Counted from the first letter of the stretch, positions 7,290 to 15,856 are shown. The stretch: DNA of 17,497 nucleotides from CAYFJO01 sp964343305 (GCA_964343305.1 CAYFJO010000211.1:1-17497), one strand, 5' to 3'. Translations and numbers: made by a program. Notes: generated by a model not told the origin, from the letters alone.

Positions 7290-7834
7290 ACCTTGATCGC
7301 GACAAACGAGAACCCAAGATGAACCACGAAGTTGATACAAATCATCGCATCCTTGTGATTGATGACAATCGCGCGATTCATATGGACTTTAAGAAGATAC
7401 TCTGTTCCCCGGTTTGCAATGAAACAGACATCGATGATGTGGCGGCCAGTTTGTTTGATAGGAAGTCGCAGCTGAGCGAATCGTGCGGTTTTTCAATCGA
7501 CTCCGCGTATCAAGGAACGGACGGCGTCAATTTGGTAACCGAATCCCGCAACACGGGACGACCGTACGCAGTCGCGTTTGTCGATGTCCGCATGCCACCC
7601 GGCATGGATGGCGTTCAAACAGTCGAGCAAATTTGGGACATTGATCCTCATCTTCAAATCGTCTTTTGTACCGCTTACTCGGACTATTCCGGTGCGGAAA
7701 TACTACAGAGATTTGGCGTAAACGAACGATTGTTGATTTTGAAGAAACCATTTGATCGAGCCGAGGTGATACTGCTTGCTACAACACTAAGTCGCAAGTG
7801 GCATTTGTCGCGAGCTCGACATGCATTGATCTAG
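7286..7834 (+). CDS. Single-domain response regulator (long REC type)
   Basis: A 182-aa receiver protein with no output domain. The acidic pair is D26-D27, the phosphoacceptor is D100 in AFVDVRMPPGMDG, the switch Thr/Ser region is FCTAYSDYS and the conserved lysine is in LILKKPFD. The distance from D27 to D100 is about 30 residues longer than in ordinary REC domains because of an insert containing DDVAASLFDRK. I know this insert from a REC subfamily found with kinases and GGDEF proteins. Its ATG overlaps the kinase stop codon (ATGA), so translation is coupled. ATG at 7319 (residue 12) is an alternative start. It could act as a phosphorelay intermediate or by protein-protein contact. Target unknown. 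Confidence 0.93.
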   Translation: MNLDRDKREPKMNHEVDTNHRILVIDDNRAIHMDFKKILCSPVCNETDIDDVAASLFDRKSQLSESCGFSIDSAYQGTDGVNLVTESRNTGRPYAVAFVDVRMPPGMDGVQTVEQIWDIDPHLQIVFCTAYSDYSGAEILQRFGVNERLLILKKPFDRAEVILLATTLSRKWHLSRARHALI

Positions 7835-7882
7835 GACGAATCAAGGGTTTGACTAACAACCGATGACAGGGGCGATACAGCA

Positions 7883-8611
7883 ATGATCCAGAACGATACG
7901 AGTGAACGGATATTGATTGTGGATGACAACGAGATGGTCCACGAAGACTTCCGCAAGTTCCTAGATCGATCATGCACGGCCAGCAGCAATGTTGATGAAG
8001 ATGCGGAATCATTATTTGGCAATTCGTCCAAATTTACGACGACCAATTCAACTACGGCAAGGTTCGAGATCGATTGGGCATTTCAAGGCGCCGAAGGCGT
8101 TGCAAAAGTTTCCAACGCTCGAGAATCACGTCGGCCATACGCGGTCGCGTTTATCGACGTGCGCATGCCGCCAGGAATTGATGGGGTGGATGCGACCGAG
8201 AAGATCTTTGCGATTGACCCGGACATACAAGTTGTATTGTGTACGGCGTATTCTGATTATTCGATGGAACAACTTCTCCACCGCTTCAATAACTGCGATC
8301 GAATTCTCATCCTGAAAAAGCCTTTCGATGTTGCTGCGGCAAGCATGATGGCAGTGACGCTGTGCAAGAAATGGGAACTCGTACGTCAAGCCAACACCTT
8401 TGCAAGAGCACAAGAAGAACAGATTTCGGACGCCAACCGCGTCATCGAAATCATCGAAAACAGCAACATAGAACTGCAATCAGCTTTGAACGACACAAAA
8501 GGTCATTCCGTTGCGGAACAACCAACACTGGACACTTGGGTCACCGAATCAAGCACAATGCCTCAATTGCTCGCTTCGCCTCCTCAGAAAGCGTTGCCCA
8601 CCGCTCGTTAA
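7883..8611 (+). CDS. Second response regulator with coiled-coil tail
   Basis: A 242-aa receiver protein paralogous to the preceding regulator and collinear with it along the whole REC domain: D14-D15, phosphoacceptor D92 in AFIDVRMPPGIDG, CTAYSDYS, and K146 in LILKKPFD. It has the same insert (DEDAESLFGNS). After the REC domain a helical, coiled-coil-like segment follows (about residues 160-200). In related proteins such a helix leads into a GGDEF or kinase domain, but here it ends in a low-complexity Ser/Thr/Pro tail. It starts 48 nt after the first regulator with an AGGGG-like site before the ATG. Either it works without an output domain or it lost one. It is the last gene of the signalling cluster. 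Confidence 0.92.
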   Translation: MIQNDTSERILIVDDNEMVHEDFRKFLDRSCTASSNVDEDAESLFGNSSKFTTTNSTTARFEIDWAFQGAEGVAKVSNARESRRPYAVAFIDVRMPPGIDGVDATEKIFAIDPDIQVVLCTAYSDYSMEQLLHRFNNCDRILILKKPFDVAAASMMAVTLCKKWELVRQANTFARAQEEQISDANRVIEIIENSNIELQSALNDTKGHSVAEQPTLDTWVTESSTMPQLLASPPQKALPTAR

Positions 8612-9040
8612 CTCTTCGCAAGCGACCGTCAATCGATGACAATAAGAGACGATCAACGTCGCACATTTTCCTGACAGTTTCCTGACAACGAATCAGCCGA
8701 TGTCGTAATTTGTTGATCGCAAAGGTCGTAAGAACAAGTCGTGCGCTCATTCGAGTCCCGCGCCGTTATCAATCGTTTCTTCGTCCTAATCGATTGCAGA
8801 GCTAATTGCAGAGAAAACAACGCGATCGTGTGAAAAACAAGGGATTGCAGAGGACTTTGTGAAAAGATAGATTTAAAAGGTGACTGATTGATACTCGGAG
8901 TACGCAAAGCGAGTGCGTTATCGCCTGATTCCCGGCTTGTGGTAGCGGAGGCCGTAGAGCTGCATAACCATCAAGGATTTGACTTCGCGCGGACGAGCCG
9001 AAGCCAAAGTCAACTGTTCAAGAGGCCCGATGGAAGTACC
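8612..9040. other. Non-coding stretch with short direct repeats
   Basis: No credible gene is seen here. The stretch holds a near-tandem TTTCCTGACA pair (8667-8676 and 8678-8687), three copies of ATTGCAGAG in the same direction (8793-8801, 8805-8813, 8844-8852), two TGTGAAAA motifs (from about 8829 and 8858), and two small hairpins (TACT/AGTA at 8892-8902 and CGCA/TGCG at 8903-8917). It is A-rich around 8810-8890. Function unknown; binding sites or remnants of a decayed element are possible. Confidence 0.5.
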
Positions 9041-9290
9041 TGCGAAGGTGGCGCGACCGCTGTCAATTTGCCCACGCTCAAAGTCGCTTCGGTTGCATCG
9101 GCTACGCGGCTACGATTCCTGCAAACTTGCAACAGTCTTTTCTCTGGCGTGACACCGCTGTAGTTACGCCTGATCGCGAACTCGCTTCGATTTGTCCAAC
9201 TTCGTGCAGTTTCGCCGATCGTAGATTGCATTCGGTGTCACCACCGCTGTACTTCGACTGTTTGCGAACTTCTACACGTTCCACATGTGG
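9041..9290 (+). repeat. Degenerate tandem repeat array, copy A
   Basis: Units of about 98 and 89 bp can be aligned. ACCGCTGT occurs at 9056, 9154 and 9243. TCGCTTCG occurs at 9084 and 9182, exactly 28 bp into the first two units. GCGAACT occurs at 9176 and 9264. The whole stretch matches a second copy at about 17240-17490 with conserved spacing. It ends close to the stop codon (9298) of the minus-strand esterase-like gene. I do not recognise the family; no transposase or ORF is inside. Confidence 0.6.
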
Positions 9291-9297
9291 CAGCCGT

Positions 9298-12177
9298 TCA
9301 TTCAGCCAGCCTGGCCATCTCGATGGCGATCTCATTCAAGCTTTTTGGCCAACGGTCGAACGTCACGTTTTTTGCGTCGGGGATTCTCGGATTGGTGATG
9401 CCTTCGACAAGGGAACCGGCTGGTTGAGCGTAGATGAACTGCACTTTGTCCTGACCATAAGTACCAGGCAGGCTCTTTGCGAAAATCTCCAGCTCCGAAG
9501 CGTAGAGTGCGGGTTCGTATCCAATGTTGTGTTCGGAAGGAGCCCAGATCACGCCGGCGACAGCCATCGGGGTCATTGGACTGACGCGCCAGTTGTAGGC
9601 ATAGGTGGGGATCGTGTCCGATCCGACCTCGCCCCCTTTTCCTGCTTCCGGGAAAGGCGGTGCAGCGAGCGGCGCAGCCTTCGACAGATCCTCGCCTTTT
9701 TGATTCGCTGCGATAATAGTCCTGACAAACTCCTTCACTTTGATGACGTGATCGTCGACAGCTTTTTTCGCAATGTCTGTGCTGGGATACTGCATGAACA
9801 GCTCGTTCAAACGAGCTCGGAAGGCCGGCTGATCAATGTCTTTGACGCCGTCAAAAGAAGTCCACGAAAGCGGCGAAGCCATTTGCCTTGCCCGTCCGCC
9901 TTGCCCGGAGGACATCGTAATGAACCCCTGGGGAATTCCTTCGCGGTCTAGAGTCTTTGCAAAATGATAAGCGAACATCGTCACGCCGCGGTCGCCTTCC
10001 CATAAATCGGCGGTCATCCATGACGAACGGTATTTGCCGCCACCTGTCTCGAACTTCCGTTTTCGTGGAGTCGGAAAGGTGCTGGCTTTGGTCTTTCGCC
10101 TGAATTCACGAACAAGCGGCATCACTGCCGGGGGCTTGGCATCCTTGTCACGCGGGTTGTATGCCATTTCGCCGTTAAGCATCGTCGATCCGGTCAGATA
10201 CCAGAGGTCACCAACGAGGATATTGTTGACCGTTCGGCGATGACCGTGGCTCGAACTGACTGACAGAGTGATCGGCTTGATGGAAGCCTCGAAAGCTGGA
10301 AATTCGACCGACCATTGCTGAAGCTCATTAGCGACTGCGGTCCTGGTGATACCGCCCAGAGTGACCGTCACTTTGACGCCCTTGTTAGCATGCCCCCATA
10401 CTGGGATCGGCTTGTTGCGTTGAATGATCGCGCCGTCCCGAAAGTACTCAACAACTTGGAGGATGGGGTAGTCGGGGTCGGTGTATCGTGCGTACTTCGC
10501 CTTGAGCGCTGCCACCTTTTCCAAATCGTCTTCTTCAAAAATCAGTTTGCCGTTAATCGCGGCAAACGGAGTCGCGGGCAAGCCAGCTTGGTTATACAAG
10601 TTCGAGTTTTCCGGAACTGCGTTGTATGCGTATTGGACACCGATTGGCTCAGGTACACTTTCTGAAGTCACAACAACGGTGTCACCGACAATGACCGCGT
10701 CGCCAGCGTGCCACACTTTGTCTTGCCCGCACAGCCGGAAATGATTCAATTTGTCATCGGGAGTCGGTTTGGCGGGTTCAACATACTTGCCCGTTTCTCG
10801 GTAGTCTTTGGCCATCCCTTTGTTGCCGATCATCAGGCCGCCAAAGAGACTTCCCTTCTCGAAAGACACGATGACTTTATCGTCCTTGACTTCGTAGCCA
10901 GTGTAAATCGGACCGGTATAGGCGATGTCTCTCCCATACTGCTTTGCCAATGCCCAGCGTGCCAACCGCATTCCCGGATGAAGTTTGTTGTAGTAATGAA
11001 TCCCTTGCGGTCGAGCTGAGTTGAGGTCGGACTGAACGACCATGCCGACGTTTTTCCGATTGTTCATGAAGAACACACGCTGGACTTGTCGTATGTCTGC
11101 GAATCCAACTGAATCCGGATCGGGAGATCCATAACATTGCATTTGCGTGAAATAGAACGGCATCTCAGGCATCCCCCAAGCATCTCTCCAGCCGTTTACA
11201 AGACCTTCCATTCTTGCGGCGTAGATCCTGCCGTCTCCGGAGTTGCTTGTCCCCTGGCACCAAATTGCTCCGCAAATCGCGAATGGGATCACCGGATTGA
11301 TCTTGCCGTTAAAGAACTGAGATGGGCCTCGCCACATTCCGGCGATTCCAGGCAAGTTTGGACGTGCGGGAATTCTGCCGCCCGCATCAGCAGCGTTGCC
11401 GGCCACTTTCTGCCAAGCTCTCAGATCCTCGTAGTACTTGTCGAACGCCTTGCGCCCTTGCTCTGTCCTCGGGTCCGCGTCATGAATCAGGTCGGCGTCG
11501 TTCGTGAGCTTGGAATGTTTCTCGATTGCCTCACGTTGGGTAAACGCTTCTATCCTGGTATTGCTATGGGCGCTCAACAGAATGCCGATCGGCATGTCTA
11601 TTTCTTTGTAAAGTTCGTAGGCAAACGACAATGACAGAGCGGAGAAACTGCCGGCGCTTTTGTGTGTCTTCCATCCACCATCCGAGTTCGCTGTTTTTTG
11701 AGGATAGAGAGCAGACACCGTACTGATATTGATCTCGCGTATCGGAATGTCCGTCTGGGAGCCAGCGATATCGCGGGCGATTCCGCTGCACATGCTACTG
11801 CCGGCAGTCCATACCATGTTGGATTGACCAGACGAGAACCAGACTTCACCAACCAGCACGCGATCAAGAACGATCGACTCTCGCCGATCGTTGGTTACTT
11901 TCAAGCTGCGTTCTTCGCGTGATGCCGTGAGTGGATCGAGCTTGACCATCCAATCGCCATCTTGGTCGGTGACGGCGGTTTTTTCTTGTCCGGCAAATTC
12001 GACTGTGACTTTGGTGCCGGGTGCGTCGAAGCCCCACACCGGCGCCAGCATCTGTCTTTGCAGGATCATGTTATTTGTAAACGGAGCCGCTAACTCCAGC
12101 TTCTGTTCGGTGTCGGCAACCGCTGAAACTGAAAAGAAACAGAACGTGACAAGAACGCTAAGTTTATTTCGGGGCAT
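9298..12177 (-). CDS. Exported two-module SASA (sialate O-acetylesterase-like) protein
   Basis: A 959-aa protein with a signal peptide (residues 1-21, cut after SAVA). The first SASA/SGNH module (about 25-560) has the nucleophile motif G117-Q118-S119-N120-M, the block-III-like segment W306-C-Q-G-T-S-N312 and the catalytic histidine H394 in IHYYNK. Family members remove acetyl groups from sugars. The second half (about 565-959) repeats the same layout, aligning AIIQRNKPIPVWG with MILQRQMLAPVWG and ILVGDLWYLTGS with VLVGEVWFSSGQS. However, the nucleophile motif has become G663-S664-T-M and the block-III equivalent WAPSEHN, so this module is probably inactive or structural. It is the last gene of the minus-strand operon, 22 nt after the transglutaminase/SUMF1 gene. 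The true substrate is unlikely to be sialic acid; acetylated plant or algal polysaccharide is an inference. Confidence 0.88.
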   Translation of the reverse strand: MPRNKLSVLVTFCFFSVSAVADTEQKLELAAPFTNNMILQRQMLAPVWGFDAPGTKVTVEFAGQEKTAVTDQDGDWMVKLDPLTASREERSLKVTNDRRESIVLDRVLVGEVWFSSGQSNMVWTAGSSMCSGIARDIAGSQTDIPIREINISTVSALYPQKTANSDGGWKTHKSAGSFSALSLSFAYELYKEIDMPIGILLSAHSNTRIEAFTQREAIEKHSKLTNDADLIHDADPRTEQGRKAFDKYYEDLRAWQKVAGNAADAGGRIPARPNLPGIAGMWRGPSQFFNGKINPVIPFAICGAIWCQGTSNSGDGRIYAARMEGLVNGWRDAWGMPEMPFYFTQMQCYGSPDPDSVGFADIRQVQRVFFMNNRKNVGMVVQSDLNSARPQGIHYYNKLHPGMRLARWALAKQYGRDIAYTGPIYTGYEVKDDKVIVSFEKGSLFGGLMIGNKGMAKDYRETGKYVEPAKPTPDDKLNHFRLCGQDKVWHAGDAVIVGDTVVVTSESVPEPIGVQYAYNAVPENSNLYNQAGLPATPFAAINGKLIFEEDDLEKVAALKAKYARYTDPDYPILQVVEYFRDGAIIQRNKPIPVWGHANKGVKVTVTLGGITRTAVANELQQWSVEFPAFEASIKPITLSVSSSHGHRRTVNNILVGDLWYLTGSTMLNGEMAYNPRDKDAKPPAVMPLVREFRRKTKASTFPTPRKRKFETGGGKYRSSWMTADLWEGDRGVTMFAYHFAKTLDREGIPQGFITMSSGQGGRARQMASPLSWTSFDGVKDIDQPAFRARLNELFMQYPSTDIAKKAVDDHVIKVKEFVRTIIAANQKGEDLSKAAPLAAPPFPEAGKGGEVGSDTIPTYAYNWRVSPMTPMAVAGVIWAPSEHNIGYEPALYASELEIFAKSLPGTYGQDKVQFIYAQPAGSLVEGITNPRIPDAKNVTFDRWPKSLNEIAIEMARLAE

Positions 12178-12199
12178 GAGTATCGCTTCGCGAGGGCAG

Positions 12200-14710
12200 T
12201 TATTTCACTGGCGTGAGCGTGAAGTCCTTGATGGCCAGCCCGTACTGCGGCGGCTGGTTGCGCCAGAACCGCATGGTGTTCTCGCCCTTTTTGAGGGTGA
12301 GCGTGACCGGCTTGGAGCCCTGCCAGTTTCCGACGGTGAAGGGCATCTCCATGGTGATCTCGGAATCGGCGTCATTCACAGAGACGTTGAGGCGCTGATT
12401 GTAATTGGCCGTGACCACCTGCGCCGTTAACGTAAACTTGCCCGATCGCGGGGCGATGACCTTGTACTCGAAACGCGATTTCGTGCCCTGGCTGGGGCCG
12501 GTCGGGTCCACCTTAGGACTTATCGAGTAGTAGTTTCGGGCATACTTGTCTGATATTCGCTCGCAGACGTTGCCGTAGATGTCGTAGAGACCCCACGGAT
12601 TGGGCTTCTTCTGACCTACTGGATGCGACTTGGCGCCCGCGTTGTCCTTGAACCAGGCATACTCGCCGATCTGCGAGGGATCGTTGCCGAAGAACCATTT
12701 GGTGTCACGGCCTGCGCGACTGGCATATTCCCATTCGGCCTCGGTGGGAAGCCGCGCTTCACGGCCGGTCTGTTCGGTGAGCTTCAAACAGAATGTCAAC
12801 GCGTCCGCCTCGCTAACATTGTCAACCGGGCAGTCCGGGCCCTTGGTGGACCTGCTGGGGTTCGAGCCCATGATGGTCTCGTACCGCGCCTGCGTCACTT
12901 CGTACTTGCCCAGATAGAATCCCTTGCTGAGTTCGACTTCGTGCTTCGGCACCTCGACGCACTGGAACCTGCCATCCGTCTTGCTTTCGCCACCCATCAC
13001 GAACGTTCCGGACTTGATGTAGACCAGCTCCATGGTCACGCCGTCACCCAAGTCGAGCGTCAGTTCAGGCGGGGCACCGCTGCCGCTATGCGACACGGCC
13101 GCGCGGAGACCCCAGTTTTCGTATTTGCCATAGCCGCCGCTGAGGAGACGTTTACCGGATGTGCATGCGTCGGGGTCGCCCTTCCACGTGCCGCCGCGCA
13201 GAACCGTTTTGCCCTGAGGGAAGAAACGCGGGAGAAAGATCTGCAGACCACCGCCGAAGCTCTTCATGGCAAAGACGTCCCGCGTGTTGCCGGACGGCTT
13301 GTTGTATGCGGCGGCCGGTAACGATATGACGCCGTCCTCGCCGTAGGTGATCTTCCTGTCTTCGGGCGTGACCGGCGAGGCGATGACTTTCTCTGCTACC
13401 GTGGGCTCGTTGGCCTCGCCGAGGTCCTCGCCGAGTGCGTCGAGCGTAACGGCCTTTGCTTCCTCGATGATGGTGCGCTGCGTGCGGAGCGCCACGCCAT
13501 TCCAAAAATCGGGGTTTCCGTCGTTTTCCCCGTAGGTCTGCTTTTCTCCCAGGACGTCGCCGGCCCACTGGGCCCGCTTGACCTTCAGGTATGCCGTCTT
13601 GTTGCTTCGCGCCTGTGTACTCGCGAGGAAATCGACGTCCTTGTTGTATCGTGTCTTGGTCCAGCCGGCGCCCCAACCGCCGCCCAGATTGACGACCCAG
13701 CCCTTGGGCGTCCAGTGGGCCAGGGCGGCATGACCGCGACTGGGACGAGCCGTGGTCGGGATGCCAAAGGATCGCAGAATGAAACGCCCGATGAACGCTC
13801 GCCGGCCGCACACCCCGCCGTTCATGAGGATGTTCTGATACTTCTGCAATTCAGGCCTGTCGTACTTGACGTCCTGTGACCCGTACTTGACGCAGGACGT
13901 AACAAGACTCACGTAACGCCAGCCGTAATTGGAGTTGTAGATATGGTCGGGCCGGTAGTTCCTGAGCATCTCGCGCCCCCAGGCGAGAGTCTCGTCCGGC
14001 TCGTCCCCGTTAACGACCATGCGAAGCTCCCAGGTGGTCAGGCGGTCGAACGCCGGATCTAATTCACCGTCGTGGTATGCCTTTTCGTAGTGAAGGTATC
14101 GCTTCACCGGGTCGATTGTTTCAGGGGCGTCGGTTTGCGCCGTGGGGTTCGACTGCGCTATCGGAACGGCGTGTTCCAAACTGATGGCGAGCGCCAGCCG
14201 CTGCAGCACACCAGTGGCGGCTCGCTTGCTCGCCGTCTGGATATCGGTATAGATCTTCATTGCTTGGCCGTACTGTGCCGGGCCGTATGACTTTCCCTGT
14301 CGTTTGGCGTTCGCCCCGTCCGCGACCAGCATCTGCTTCATGAGGTCGGCGTCCGCCAGCATCTTCTCAACCAGCGTCCACTGCTCTCTTCCCTGCTGAG
14401 CGAACTCCGCCAGACCGCGAGGCGTGGCCTCGAACAAGACGACGTATTTTGCGAACTTGGCGTCCAGCACGTCACTGGCCAGGAACTGATTCAGCGTATC
14501 AGCTTTTGCCTGATCGTTCCGCGGTATCTTGGCGGTGAGTTCAGTACGCAGTTGGTCGAGCTGATCGGCATACCGCGTCTCAATTTTCTGCCCGACCTCG
14601 GTGAGCGGCGTTTGCGGCACGGCATTCGGCTTCGCTGCCCAAACGCTTGAGGTCCCAATCGCCAGGGCGATCAGTGCCCCACAAAACACTGTCATCGAAT
14701 TCGTTCTCAT
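12200..14710 (-). CDS. Exported transglutaminase-like / SUMF1-like / carbohydrate-binding-like hybrid
   Basis: An 836-aa protein with a signal peptide (1-25, ending VWA). After a helical region there is a transglutaminase-like core: C301 in GGVCGRRAF, H327 in GHAALAHW and N341 in WVVNLGG as a possible third member. Residues about 500-536 (VLRGGTWKGDPDAC to NWGLRAA) look like the end of a formylglycine-generating-enzyme (SUMF1) domain. Residues about 550-735 are the front two thirds of a SUMF1 domain (MELVYIKSGTFVMGG, GKYEVTQARY, RLPTEAEWEYASRAG, NPWGLYDIYGNVCE). The normal SUMF1 C-terminus with its catalytic cysteines is absent and is replaced by a beta-sandwich-like tail (about 740-836, GENTMRFWRNQP) of CBM6/35 type. 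It is therefore unlikely to be a true sulfatase activator. AAGGA lies 9 nt before the ATG. It sits 45 nt after the upstream esterase gene. Confidence 0.85.
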   Translation of the reverse strand: MRTNSMTVFCGALIALAIGTSSVWAAKPNAVPQTPLTEVGQKIETRYADQLDQLRTELTAKIPRNDQAKADTLNQFLASDVLDAKFAKYVVLFEATPRGLAEFAQQGREQWTLVEKMLADADLMKQMLVADGANAKRQGKSYGPAQYGQAMKIYTDIQTASKRAATGVLQRLALAISLEHAVPIAQSNPTAQTDAPETIDPVKRYLHYEKAYHDGELDPAFDRLTTWELRMVVNGDEPDETLAWGREMLRNYRPDHIYNSNYGWRYVSLVTSCVKYGSQDVKYDRPELQKYQNILMNGGVCGRRAFIGRFILRSFGIPTTARPSRGHAALAHWTPKGWVVNLGGGWGAGWTKTRYNKDVDFLASTQARSNKTAYLKVKRAQWAGDVLGEKQTYGENDGNPDFWNGVALRTQRTIIEEAKAVTLDALGEDLGEANEPTVAEKVIASPVTPEDRKITYGEDGVISLPAAAYNKPSGNTRDVFAMKSFGGGLQIFLPRFFPQGKTVLRGGTWKGDPDACTSGKRLLSGGYGKYENWGLRAAVSHSGSGAPPELTLDLGDGVTMELVYIKSGTFVMGGESKTDGRFQCVEVPKHEVELSKGFYLGKYEVTQARYETIMGSNPSRSTKGPDCPVDNVSEADALTFCLKLTEQTGREARLPTEAEWEYASRAGRDTKWFFGNDPSQIGEYAWFKDNAGAKSHPVGQKKPNPWGLYDIYGNVCERISDKYARNYYSISPKVDPTGPSQGTKSRFEYKVIAPRSGKFTLTAQVVTANYNQRLNVSVNDADSEITMEMPFTVGNWQGSKPVTLTLKKGENTMRFWRNQPPQYGLAIKDFTLTPVK

Positions 14711-14755
14711 AGCTTCGTGTCCTTGTTCTTTTTTGGCTTAAATGCGCCTTTGAGT

Positions 14756-15841
14756 CTACTCGTTCTTCATCAGTTCAACCATGGCCTTGCCCATCGCTTC
14801 GCCGACGTTCATGTAAGTCTCTGCGTTGCCGCCGTAGTGGCTGTTGGATGCGCCGCCTTTAGAAAGCGGTTGGGTGTAAACGGTGGCGACGTTGCCTTTG
14901 AATTCGGGGTATTTGCCGGACTTGCCGTCCACGGCGAGTTGGGCGTTGAGGATCAGTCCCTCATTGCCTTCCGCGCCCTTCTTCGTCTGGCCGAGAGTCG
15001 CACAGACAAACTTCGCGCCGGGAGCGTCGAAGTCTTTTCGCAACTGTTTGATCAATTGCACGAGGTTCTGTTCGTAGCGGTGCGCATGCCCGGCGTTGTA
15101 GCGATCCTTGTCACCTTGCCAGAAGAAGAAGCCGGCAACCTCGTACTTCTTCGCGTCGGGGTAGTACTTGTCTAGTTCGGACAGCACCTGCTTCGCGCGG
15201 GCGATGTCACCGTCGTACTGCATGCCGGCATACCATTTGATTGGTTCCGGCTTCGTCCCTTTCTCCCATCGCAGCGGTGATTCCTTGTAACCAGCGTAGT
15301 GCCAGACCTTCACTTCGCCAGTCTTCTTGTCTTTGTCTTCGAACTCAAAGGAAGGACTTCCTGGCGGCAGCAGATCCCAACTGAGGCTGCGGTTGCCGAT
15401 GCAGCTCTTCAGAATCATCACTGGCGCGTCGGTGACATGTCCCACGTGATGCCCGATGCCAATCTCCGGGCCGACCGCTCTGCCCTTGATCGTCATCCAC
15501 TCGTTGTTGAAGACCCGCATGCTGCCAGTGCCGCTACCCATGACGCGCACATTGCGAACGTCTTTGCGTTCGGTCCAGTTGCCTTCGTCGTCAACGAGGT
15601 ACGGATACAGCTCTTTCTCCTTCACCGCGTGTTCGAGCGTGCCGTCCTTATCCGCACCAGCAATCTTGCCGAAGCCCAGCATGTTTGACTGGCCTAACAA
15701 AATGTACACCTGCACTGGCTTTATCGTGTCGGCAGGCTTGCCATCCGGGTCTGGGAGTTGCTTTGAGTCCTCAGCGAAAGCAGGGCAATGAACGAGTAGT
15801 GTCAGCGCAGCAAAGATGAGATACAAAGGTTGTCTTTTCAT
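14756..15841 (-). CDS. Exported SASA-family carbohydrate acetylesterase
   Basis: A 361-aa protein with a signal peptide (1-23, ending AFA). It is a single SASA (SGNH-hydrolase) domain: nucleophile motif G50-Q51-S52-N53-M-L, the block W241-Q-G-D244 in GFFFWQGDKD and a likely catalytic histidine H335 in SNSHYGGNAETY. All expected active-site elements are present, so it should be an active esterase that deacetylates a glycan outside the cytoplasm or in the periplasm. AGGA lies about 10 nt before the ATG. It is the first gene of the minus-strand operon and is divergent from the XylR-like regulator across a 97-bp intergenic region, which suggests that regulator controls it. Substrate not readable from sequence. 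Confidence 0.9.
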   Translation of the reverse strand: MKRQPLYLIFAALTLLVHCPAFAEDSKQLPDPDGKPADTIKPVQVYILLGQSNMLGFGKIAGADKDGTLEHAVKEKELYPYLVDDEGNWTERKDVRNVRVMGSGTGSMRVFNNEWMTIKGRAVGPEIGIGHHVGHVTDAPVMILKSCIGNRSLSWDLLPPGSPSFEFEDKDKKTGEVKVWHYAGYKESPLRWEKGTKPEPIKWYAGMQYDGDIARAKQVLSELDKYYPDAKKYEVAGFFFWQGDKDRYNAGHAHRYEQNLVQLIKQLRKDFDAPGAKFVCATLGQTKKGAEGNEGLILNAQLAVDGKSGKYPEFKGNVATVYTQPLSKGGASNSHYGGNAETYMNVGEAMGKAMVELMKNE

Positions 15842-15856
15842 AGCGGTGTTTCCTTT

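Noticed and set aside
8793..8852. CRISPR array suggested by three ATTGCAGAG copies
   Set aside because: The repeat is only 9 bp, spacing is uneven (12 and 39 bp) and no cas genes are present.
9010..9335. Two short minus-strand open frames within repeat array A
   Set aside because: No start context or domain, and the underlying DNA is explained by a non-coding repeat that is not conserved in frame between copies.
9127..9951. 274-codon plus-strand open frame
   Set aside because: Mostly antisense to the well-supported SASA protein, with Arg/Ser/Cys-rich shadow composition and no domain.
12623..13811. Long open frames on both strands (232 codons plus, 219 codons minus) within the transglutaminase/SUMF1 gene
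   Set aside because: Both are out-of-frame shadows of a GC-rich coding region; the products are Arg/Ala/Gly-rich with no recognisable motif.
12200..14710. Genuine formylglycine-generating enzyme for sulfatases
   Set aside because: The catalytic C-terminal portion of the SUMF1 fold is absent and no sulfatase gene is in the window.
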